A stretch of DNA of 64,000 bases from Meiothermus sp. (GTDB lineage: Bacteria > Deinococcota > Deinococci > Deinococcales > Thermaceae). Both the position numbers and the translations under genes were made by a program. The notes under the pieces were generated by a model that was not told the origin of the DNA, searched no databases, and saw nothing but the letters and a program-made list of their open reading frames with translations. Where the stretch lies: NCBI RefSeq assembly GCF_025056915.1, contig NZ_JANWVH010000001.1:1-64000 (forward strand). The letters run 5' to 3'. Positions 57,909-64,000 of the stretch are shown here, in pieces. The stretch's first letter is position 1. Each line of letters begins with the position of its first letter.

Positions 57909-59006
57909 ATGCCGCAACGAATACTGCTGGTTTACACCAAGGCAGGGGGGGGGCACTTTGCCCTGGCCCAGAACCTCTACAACCTGCTGACAGAACTCGA
58001 GCCTGAATCCGAGGTGCGCCTGTTCAACTTTTTTGATGTGGGGCCGCGCTGGATTGGCCAGGCCATTCAAGATGGCTACAATTTTGCCGTCAACAAGCAG
58101 CGCTGGCTTTTTACGGTGTTCCAGGCCTTTTACCAGACCCGCCCGGCCATTCAGTCCTTTGCCCGGGTGCTGGGGATGCGGCTGGCCCCGGCCATCAACG
58201 AATACCTGGAGTCGTTTCGTCCCGACAAAATTATCTACTGCTATCCGGTGAACCACGGGTTTCGCCGGCTGCCCTACGTGCGAAAGCACAAGCCCAAAAC
58301 CCTCACAGTGGTGAGCGATATTTTCAGCCCGCACCTGTACTGGTTCATTGACACCAAAGACCAGTATGTGGTGGCCAGCCCCGAAGCCTACAGCATTGCC
58401 CGCCGCTACCGGGTGCCCCCTGAAAACCTGCACTACTTCCAGACCCTCATTGACCCTAAATACAACCAACCCCTAGACGCTGCCGAGGTAGCACGTTTAC
58501 GTGAGGAATGGGGTCTCGCTCATCCTTACACGGTTCTGGTTACAGGGGGTGGAGCGGGTCTCAAGATTAGCTTCAAGCTGGTGCGCGAGCTGGTCAGAAT
58601 TGAGGGCATCAACGTGGTGGTGGTGTGTGGCTACAACCAGAAGCTCTACCGCCAGCTCGAGGCCTTCAAGCAAAAGAACCACCTTTCCAACCTGATTCTG
58701 TTTGGCTTTACCAGGCAGATGTACGAACTGATCAACGTCTCCAATGTGGTGGTTTCCAAGGCCGGCCCCGCGACCATCGCCGAGGTGCTCTCGCAGCACA
58801 AAGATCTGATTGTGTGCGACTTCGTGTGGCCGCAGGAGTACGGCAACGTCGAGCTCATTCGACACGAGAAACTGGGATACTATATTCGCCAGCCCCGCAA
58901 AATTGCCGAGAAGATAAAGGAACTCAAGGCCCGCCCCTTCGAGCGCAAAACCCTTAACCTGCAAAACGACATCGTTCGGCTGGCCAAGTACATCCTTGCC
59001 TTGTGA
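57909..59006 (+). CDS. Glycosyltransferase of the MGDG synthase / diacylglycerol glycosyltransferase type
   Basis: 365 residues. The N-terminus RILLVYTKAGGGHFALAQNL is the GGGH acceptor-binding loop of the MurG/MGDG-synthase (GT28) fold. The MGDG-specific region YPVNHGFRRLPYVRKHK and TLTVVSDIFSPHLYWFIDTKDQYVVAS follows, and the donor site is VLVTGGGAGLK, VVSKAGPATIAEVL and DFVWPQEYGNVELI. It should add a sugar to diacylglycerol or a related lipid, making membrane glycolipids, which are abundant in Thermaceae. Membrane-associated, no transmembrane helix. It is the last gene before a gene-poor stretch. Confidence 0.9.
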   Translation: MPQRILLVYTKAGGGHFALAQNLYNLLTELEPESEVRLFNFFDVGPRWIGQAIQDGYNFAVNKQRWLFTVFQAFYQTRPAIQSFARVLGMRLAPAINEYLESFRPDKIIYCYPVNHGFRRLPYVRKHKPKTLTVVSDIFSPHLYWFIDTKDQYVVASPEAYSIARRYRVPPENLHYFQTLIDPKYNQPLDAAEVARLREEWGLAHPYTVLVTGGGAGLKISFKLVRELVRIEGINVVVVCGYNQKLYRQLEAFKQKNHLSNLILFGFTRQMYELINVSNVVVSKAGPATIAEVLSQHKDLIVCDFVWPQEYGNVELIRHEKLGYYIRQPRKIAEKIKELKARPFERKTLNLQNDIVRLAKYILAL

Positions 59007-59269
59007 AGCTGAGGCCCGGAGCCAAAGGCCAAAAGCAAAACATCGTCCGGCAAATACCACCAGGTTTCCGCACCAGCACGCCGCAAAGGGGTTTGTAAGC
59101 CTTCTTTGCACGCCAGTTTCAAGGATGCACAAGGTGAGCGTGGGGGGTCGGAGGTGGCTCTGTGACCCCTGCACCCCGCCTCACCGCTCCAGTTGGGTGC
59201 AGGCGTTTGCAGCAAAGGTGGAGAGGTGGCAGGCACGGAAGCTTGAGGAGAGACGCCGGATTCAAAAAA
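59007..59269. other. Gene-free stretch upstream of a family A element
   Basis: No supported gene. The segment GCTGAGGCCCGGAGCCAAAG (near 59009) loosely resembles the spacer at 4134-4160, and the GTGAGCGTGGGGGGTCGGAGG stretch resembles 60794-60815, consistent with old repeat decay. Confidence 0.3.
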
Positions 59270-59462
59270 TATCGCACTCTTCTAGAGACGGGGTCGCCCG
59301 CCAAAACTAGAATGCGTCCCCTACCAGACGCACGCGACGCACTCAGCGTGGCCGGGCCCGGCCCAGGGGGAGCTTGGGTTTCAGGTTTCCAGGCAGCCAC
59401 AGTTCTTTAGAGAACTAGGCTTTCTGGAGGTCGAACGGCTCAGAATACTAAAGAGGGCTCTA
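59270..59462 (+). repeat. Family A inverted-repeat element (193 bp, divergent)
   Basis: Begins TATCGCACTCTTCTAGAGACG and ends CTAAAGAGGGCTCTA, TA at both ends. The centre keeps GGTTTCCAGGCAGCCACAG and TTTCTGGAGGTCGAACGGCTC. Its last three bases (59460-59462, CTA) are the TAG stop codon of the aldo/keto reductase gene on the minus strand. It is the longest and most diverged copy here. Confidence 0.78.
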
Positions 59463-60416
59463 TTCTTTACCCAGAATCTTCTCGATGCGCTCGAGAGCTT
59501 CCTGCGGCAAATCGACTCCCGCCGCTCCCAGGCTTTCCTTGAGCTGTTCGGGCTTGGTGGCCCCGGTAATGGCACTGCTCACGCCTTTTTGCCGCAAGAC
59601 CCAGGCCAGGGCCAGTTGGGTGCGGGAGAGGCCCAGCTCGGCGGCCACTTTCTTGAGCGCCTTGACCCTTTTCACGTTTTCATCGGTCAGGAACCGGCTG
59701 CCAAACTGCGGGTAGCGCTCGAAGCGGCTGTCTTTGGGGATGCCCTTGTCGTAGCGTCCGGTGAGCATGCCCATTGCCAGCGGGCTCCACACCACCATAC
59801 CCAGCCCGAAGCGTTCGGTTTCGGGCAGGATTTCCTGTTCGACGCGCTCCCGGTAGAGCATGGAGTACTGCGGCTGCTCCACGGCTGGCGGGTGCAGTCC
59901 GTTGGTTCGGGCAAACTGCACCGCCTCCGCAATGCGGGCTGCCGGCCACTCCGAAGTGCCCCAGTAGAGCACCAGACCCCGGTCAATCAGGTTGCTCATG
60001 GTGGTTACGATCTCTTCCATGGGCACCTCGGGGTCGTAGCGGTGGCAGAAGTAGAGGTCGAGGTAGTCGGTGCCCATGCGCTTCAGGCTGCGCTCCAGGC
60101 TTTCCCGCACGTGCTTGCGCGAAAGGCCCCGCCCGTTGGCGTCGTCGCTGGTTGGCCAGAAGACCTTGCTGGAGAGAACCAGCTCGTGCCGGGGGAACTG
60201 TTCCAGCAAGGCCTTGCTCATCAGCTCTTCGGCCAGCCCTTTGGCGTACACATCGGCGTTGTCGAAAAAGTTGATGCCCCCCTCGTAGGCGATGCGGGTG
60301 ATGTGTTTGATGCGCTCGAGGTCGCTTACGGCATCACCGTAGGTGACCCAGGCTCCGAGCGAGATTTCTGAGACCTTCAAGCCCCACTGACCAAGTTTGC
60401 GATAGCGCATGGGCAT
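59460..60416 (-). CDS. Aldo/keto reductase (potassium-channel beta-subunit / YghZ-like)
   Basis: 318 residues, TIM-barrel NADPH-dependent oxidoreductase. The catalytic tetrad is in place: Asp and Tyr in FFDNADVYAKG, Lys in LSSKVFWP, His in LYFCHRYDP. VLYWGTSEWPAARIAEAV, QPQYSMLYRE and VVWSPLAMGMLTGRYDKG place it with Kv-beta-like aldo/keto reductases (AKR14/AKR11). Substrate unknown; aldehyde detoxification is common. GGAGG lies 5 bases before the ATG at 60416. Its stop codon is supplied by the end of a family A repeat. Confidence 0.93.
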   Translation of the reverse strand: MPMRYRKLGQWGLKVSEISLGAWVTYGDAVSDLERIKHITRIAYEGGINFFDNADVYAKGLAEELMSKALLEQFPRHELVLSSKVFWPTSDDANGRGLSRKHVRESLERSLKRMGTDYLDLYFCHRYDPEVPMEEIVTTMSNLIDRGLVLYWGTSEWPAARIAEAVQFARTNGLHPPAVEQPQYSMLYRERVEQEILPETERFGLGMVVWSPLAMGMLTGRYDKGIPKDSRFERYPQFGSRFLTDENVKRVKALKKVAAELGLSRTQLALAWVLRQKGVSSAITGATKPEQLKESLGAAGVDLPQEALERIEKILGKE

Positions 60417-60499
60417 GCTAACCTCCGCCCGCTATCTTATGGCTTGTTGGGGGGCCCAGTGTGTTTTTGCTCTCTTTGGGCTTGAGCGAGCCAGATGGT

Positions 60500-60715
60500 C
60501 TAGGCGTCGGTCTTGAGTTCGATAACCGCGGCAGGAGCCACAAAACCGGCGGTCTTATGGCTTCCGTCACAAAAGGGCTTGTTGGCCGAGTGACCGCAGC
60601 GGCACAGCGAGACTTTGGGCTTTTCGATGAGAACCTCCTGCTCGCCCTGCCGAAGCACCAGCGTGCCGCCGGTTTCGATGCCGATGGAGCCATTTTCCCT
60701 GAACTCAATCTTCAT
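60500..60715 (-). CDS. CDGSH iron-sulfur domain protein
   Basis: 71 residues. CRCGHSANKPFCDGSH is a perfect CDGSH motif (C-x-C-x2-S-x3-P-x-C-D-G-S-x-H) that binds a redox-active [2Fe-2S] cluster with three Cys and one His. The first 35 residues are a small beta-type extension (MKIEFRENGSIGIETGGTLVL). Roles of bacterial members are largely unknown; iron or redox sensing is suspected. TACAAT lies 7 bases before the ATG at 60715, so the mRNA is leaderless. Confidence 0.93.
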   Translation of the reverse strand: MKIEFRENGSIGIETGGTLVLRQGEQEVLIEKPKVSLCRCGHSANKPFCDGSHKTAGFVAPAAVIELKTDA

Positions 60716-60953
60716 AACCTGAATTGTAGCGCCCAGCCAGGTGTGGGAAAAGAGCACCTGCTGATACTCGCTTGTGGCGTTCAAGCCACACTGGAGGTGA
60801 GGGTGGGTGGTTGGAGGCAGGCCGTGCGACCGTGCGACTCCAGCACCGACCCCCAAACCCCTGCTCCCTGCAAGTGTGCAAGCAAACAAGCAAAGATGGT
60901 ATGTGGCCCATCCGGGTTTGACCGCTGGCCCTGCCCCGCTCAGAATACGCTTG

Positions 60954-61352
60954 ATGTACACGACCCGGCTGGTCTACGTTCACCTGACCGTGCGGCATCT
61001 GGAATCTGCCGTGACCTTTTACACCCGGTTTCTGGACTTGCAGCTAGCGGAGCGTTTTGGCCCGACCGCGCTGCTGGTTTCCTCTGAAAACCAGGCGCAC
61101 TACGAGCTGGCCCTGACCGAAGGCGAGCCTGCCGGAAGCGTCCGGCTGGGTTTTGAGCTAGCCTCCGAGGCCGATTTCGAGGCAGCCAGAGCGTTTGTGA
61201 GGCTCGAGGAGGTGCCCTGGAAGCTGGAAGATCGGGGCATCGCGTACGTGCTGAGCCTGCACGACCCCGACGGCAATACGGTGGAGCTTTTTTTGGACCG
61301 GCGCCGGCGGGGAGGACGGGCCTTCTGGCGGGGAGAAAGCGAGCCGGTTTGA
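60954..61352 (+). CDS. VOC-superfamily (glyoxalase/dioxygenase-like) protein
   Basis: 132 residues. LVYVHLTVRHLESAVTFYTRFLDLQLAERFG opens the fold with a metal-ligand His; DPDGNTVELFLDRR closes it with a Glu ligand. Two beta-alpha-beta-beta-beta units fit one VOC module, so the active unit is probably a dimer. The reaction is unknown (glyoxalase, dioxygenase or antibiotic resistance). The ATG at 60954 gives the family N-terminus; it has no ribosome site, and a -10-like sequence lies close upstream. Confidence 0.88.
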   Translation: MYTTRLVYVHLTVRHLESAVTFYTRFLDLQLAERFGPTALLVSSENQAHYELALTEGEPAGSVRLGFELASEADFEAARAFVRLEEVPWKLEDRGIAYVLSLHDPDGNTVELFLDRRRRGGRAFWRGESEPV

Positions 61353-61403
61353 GCCGTGCTCCAGCGGCCCGGCCTTATACTGAGGCGCAAAGAGGGAGGA
61401 AGC

Positions 61404-63740
61404 ATGCGCTGGCTGTGGTGGATGGGACGGCTGCTACTGGCTTTGGTGGGATTGGTGCTGCTTTTGGGGGTGGGCGGCTGGTTCTGGCTGCGCGGGGCAA
61501 CCCTTCCGCAACACGCAGGACGGCTGGCCCTCAAAGGGCTTTCGGCCCCGGTGGAGCTGAACCGCACCGCCGAAGGGGTGCTCCACATCAAAGCCCAGAC
61601 CGATGCCGATGCCTTTTTTGCGCTGGGGGTGGCCCATGCCCAGGATCGGCTGTGGCAGATGGAGTTCCAGCGACGGGTCGGGGCGGGGCGGCTTTCGGAG
61701 GTGCTCGGAAAAGCCACCCTTGCACAAGACCGCTTTTTGCGCACCTGGGGCTTCTACCGGGCAGCCGAGCAGGCCTACGGGGGTCTGGGTTCCGAGGCCA
61801 GGGCGGTGGTGGACGCCTACGTGGCGGGCATCAACGCCTACCTGACCACCAACCCACCCCTGCCCCTGGAGTTCCGCTTGCTGGGCTTTAGGCCCGAGCC
61901 CTGGAAGCCCGCCGATGTGCTGGTCTGGGCCAAGATGATGTCCTACGACCTCTCGGGCAACTGGCGCAGCGAGTTACAGCGGCTGCAATGGGCGGCCCAG
62001 GGCATGAGCCCGGAGCGCATGGCCCGGCTCAAGCCACCCTACCCTTCGGATGCCCCTACTGTGCTCCAGGCCGAAGACTTCCAGCAGCCCCCGCCCCCCC
62101 GGCCCGATGGGGAGTCGGCCCGCACGCTGCTGAGCCTGGCCCAGCACCTGCCCAGAGCACTTCACCTGCCCGCCGAGCCGATGGCCCGGGCCTCCAACAA
62201 CTGGGTGATTGGGGGAGGCCGCACCGTGAGCGGCAAGCCCCTGCTGGCCAACGACCCCCACTTAGGCCTGGGCGCGCCCTCGGTCTGGTACCTGGTGCAC
62301 ATGGAGGCCCCCGGCTACAAGGCCATCGGCAGCAGCTTTCCCGGGCTGCCTGCGGTGGTGATTGGCCGCAACGAGCGCATCGGATGGGGGGTGACCACGG
62401 TGGGCGCCGATGTGCAGGATCTCTACATCATGGAAGAAGCTCCAGGCGGCTACCGCTACAAGGGCAGGGTGGAGCCCTGGCGCATCCGTACCGAGGTGAT
62501 TAGGGTCAAGGGAGAACCTGACGTGACCCTGCGGGTGCGGGAGAGCCGCTATGGCCCGGTTATCAACGATGTGGTCAGCAACCCCGGGGCAAGGCCGCTC
62601 TCGCTGCGCTGGACCAGCCTGGACGCCACCGACCGCACAATTGAGGCCTTCCTGGGCATCGCCCGCGCCCAGAACTGGGCACAGTTCAAGGCTGCCCTGG
62701 CCCTCTACAATGCCCCCAGCCAGAACTTTGTCTATGCCGATGTGGACGGCAACATCGGCTATATGGCCCCGGCCCGCTTTCCCATTCGCAGGCCGGGCCA
62801 TTCGGGCCTGATGCCCGTACCGGGCGATGGCAACTGGGACTGGCAGGGCTACCTGCCGCAAGACCAGTGGCCCCAGGTGTATAACCCCAAGGAAGGATTC
62901 ATCGTCACCGCCAACAATAAGGTGACCCCGCCCAACTACCCCCACCCCATCTCCCTCGAGTGGGAGGAACCCTACCGGGCCGAGCGCATCCGGCAGCTGA
63001 TTCTTTCGAAGGAAAAGCTCTCGCCAGAGGACATGGTGGCCATGCAGCAAGACCTCACCAGCCTGCTTTTTCGGGAGTTCAAACCGGTGCTCGAGGCCCT
63101 CAACCCCCTCTCGGAGAACGCTCGAGGGTGGAAGGCCCGCCTGCTGGCCTGGGACGGGGTGATGCGGGCCGAGCAGACCGAGCCCACGGTTTTTCAGGCC
63201 TGGTACACCGAGCTTACCCGCCTGCCCAGCAAGGAGGTGGGCCAGGAGTTCTGGGAACAGCCCCGCTACCTGCTCGAGGCCATGCGCCAGGGCGACCCGG
63301 CCTGCCGCACCAGCGATACCCAGACCTGCCTGGACTTTGCGGCGCTGGCGCTGGATCGGGCCCTCGACCGCCTGGGCAACCCCCCGCGTTGGGGTGAAAT
63401 CCACCGGGCCACCTTTCCCCATGCCATTTTGACCAATGTCGCCCCCCTCAACCGCCTGGCCGACCGCGCGGTGCCCCACGGTGGCGACCGCTACACCCTG
63501 AACCGCGCCTCGTACGACCCCAGCAGCTTCAAGATGACCGTGGGCAGCAGCTACCGCCACATCCTGGATTTCGCCGACCTCGAGCGCTCCCTTTTCATTC
63601 ACCCCATGGGCCAGTCGGGGGCTTTGCTCTCCGGCGACTACGACAGCCTCCTAAAGAAGTGGGCCACAGGTCAGTACCTACCCATGCGGATGGGCGAGAC
63701 CCGCTTCAAAACCCGGCAGACCTTAGAGCCGCTGCGATAG
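61404..63740 (+). CDS. Penicillin-acylase family N-terminal-nucleophile amidase
   Basis: 778 residues. An N-terminal hydrophobic segment (WWMGRLLLALVGLVLLLGVGGWFWL) anchors or exports the protein. The precursor is of the Ntn-hydrolase type: alpha chain (about 30-270), spacer and beta chain beginning at the catalytic Ser in MARASNNWVIGGGRTVSGKPLLANDPHL. Downstream QDLYIMEE and SYRHILDF are family-typical. Self-cleavage before the Ser should activate it. It hydrolyses amides such as penicillins or N-acyl-homoserine lactones; substrate uncertain. GGAGGAA directly precedes the ATG at 61404. Confidence 0.93.
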   Translation: MRWLWWMGRLLLALVGLVLLLGVGGWFWLRGATLPQHAGRLALKGLSAPVELNRTAEGVLHIKAQTDADAFFALGVAHAQDRLWQMEFQRRVGAGRLSEVLGKATLAQDRFLRTWGFYRAAEQAYGGLGSEARAVVDAYVAGINAYLTTNPPLPLEFRLLGFRPEPWKPADVLVWAKMMSYDLSGNWRSELQRLQWAAQGMSPERMARLKPPYPSDAPTVLQAEDFQQPPPPRPDGESARTLLSLAQHLPRALHLPAEPMARASNNWVIGGGRTVSGKPLLANDPHLGLGAPSVWYLVHMEAPGYKAIGSSFPGLPAVVIGRNERIGWGVTTVGADVQDLYIMEEAPGGYRYKGRVEPWRIRTEVIRVKGEPDVTLRVRESRYGPVINDVVSNPGARPLSLRWTSLDATDRTIEAFLGIARAQNWAQFKAALALYNAPSQNFVYADVDGNIGYMAPARFPIRRPGHSGLMPVPGDGNWDWQGYLPQDQWPQVYNPKEGFIVTANNKVTPPNYPHPISLEWEEPYRAERIRQLILSKEKLSPEDMVAMQQDLTSLLFREFKPVLEALNPLSENARGWKARLLAWDGVMRAEQTEPTVFQAWYTELTRLPSKEVGQEFWEQPRYLLEAMRQGDPACRTSDTQTCLDFAALALDRALDRLGNPPRWGEIHRATFPHAILTNVAPLNRLADRAVPHGGDRYTLNRASYDPSSFKMTVGSSYRHILDFADLERSLFIHPMGQSGALLSGDYDSLLKKWATGQYLPMRMGETRFKTRQTLEPLR

Positions 63741-63841
63741 GGCTTTGCCCCGAGGTGGCGGGGGTGAACCAGGCCCCACCCCCGCGCTCACAATGCGTCT
63801 GACACTTTTGACTCAAACTTTCCTGGAGTGAGGTAGGAGCC

Positions 63842-64000
63842 ATGTGGGATGTTCTGTTCCAGACCCAACGCTTTTTTGAGGCCCTGGCCGAGCGCAAACC
63901 CGATCTGGCGGCTCCATTTTTCATTGTGATCGCCAGCACGACGGCCTCGTCGTTGGGGCAGGTTTTGCTGACACGCCTGTTGCCGAGTGGGGTGCCGGGG
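63842..64000 (+). CDS. Start of a membrane-associated protein (fragment, Yip1-like)
   Basis: The first 53 codons of a gene cut by the window end. MWDVLFQTQRFFEALAERKPDLAAPFFIVIASTTASSLGQVL begins with a short amphipathic stretch then a transmembrane helix, a layout seen in Yip1-domain proteins. TAGGAG precedes the ATG at 63842. CTGACACTTTTGA lies 33-45 bases upstream, shared with 56549. The family assignment is tentative. Confidence 0.6.
   Translation, partial: MWDVLFQTQRFFEALAERKPDLAAPFFIVIASTTASSLGQVLLTRLLPSGVPG

Noticed and set aside
62262-63602. 446-codon minus-strand frame across the penicillin acylase gene
   Set aside because: Antisense shadow; the plus strand has the catalytic SNNW site and family length.
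1-64000. CRISPR array
   Set aside because: No series of regularly spaced identical repeats with unique spacers; the dispersed A and B elements are not clustered.
1-64000. Prophage or integrated plasmid
   Set aside because: No integrase, phage structural or plasmid replication gene. Base composition looks even by eye, and core genes (recR, mreC, mrdA, tRNA-Trp) are spread through the window.

Overview
The window is a stretch of GC-rich (about 60-65% by eye) bacterial chromosome that fits the Deinococcus-Thermus phylum, family Thermaceae, most likely Meiothermus or a close relative. The reasons are the gene families (Thermus-type proline dehydrogenase, family-5 uracil-DNA glycosylase, mreC-mreD-PBP2 cluster, DUF4397 secreted proteins, FeS-type photolyase), many genes whose -10 box lies only 5-10 nt before the start codon (apparently leaderless mRNAs), and extreme use of the palindrome CTCGAG. 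This assignment is inference; no marker gene such as 16S rRNA is present.

Layout. 0-9.8 kb: the tail of a DUF294 regulator, isocitrate lyase, two exported unknowns, a type-B carboxylesterase, a short GlcE-like FAD protein, an alpha/beta hydrolase, a Fur-family regulator, a HemC homologue lacking key catalytic residues, and two small unknowns. 9.8-16.2 kb: UbiD-type decarboxylase, a YraN-PASTA gene pair, a methyltransferase, a PfkB kinase and tRNA-Trp. 16.8-20.5 kb: a complete proline-degradation operon (GntR regulator with a palindromic operator over its -10 box, proline dehydrogenase, a small ACT-like protein, P5C dehydrogenase, terminator). 21-28.3 kb: HD-domain protein, a TIP-like aquaporin, UDG, nitronate monooxygenase-like protein, two roadblock proteins plus a DUF3467 protein, RecR-YbaB and an MFS transporter. 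28.4-33 kb: a 599-residue unknown divergent from a PP2C phosphatase and a membrane Ser/Thr kinase with a C-terminal beta-propeller. 33.7-40.2 kb: two tandem peroxiredoxins, a CrtI-like oxidase, and the cell-shape genes mreC, mreD and PBP2. 40.2-49 kb: TauE-like permease, M19 dipeptidase, a classical photolyase with a DUF2256 mini-protein, two DUF4397 secreted proteins, an exported hydrolase and a second, FeS-type photolyase. 49-64 kb: a GAF-PAS-GGDEF-EAL protein, an SDR, a YceI-like protein, a lipoprotein, a GlcD/D-lactate dehydrogenase-like oxidase, two small helical (TPR-like) proteins, an MGDG-synthase-type glycosyltransferase, aldo/keto reductase, CDGSH protein, VOC protein, penicillin acylase, and the start of a membrane protein.

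Scattered through the window are at least nine copies of a non-coding TA-bounded inverted-repeat element (family A, 46-193 bp, ends related to TATCGCGCTCTTCACA) and two full plus one partial copy of a second element (family B, about 220 bp, ends related to TAATACCAAATCT). Family B always sits beside a family A copy. Several A copies lie exactly at gene ends and supply the stop codon of recR, of an aldo/keto reductase gene and probably of a methyltransferase gene. Together with the CTCGAG bias, the residue-depleted HemC, the PASTA protein with a degenerate kinase N-lobe and the divergent kinase/phosphatase locus, these are the features most worth following up.
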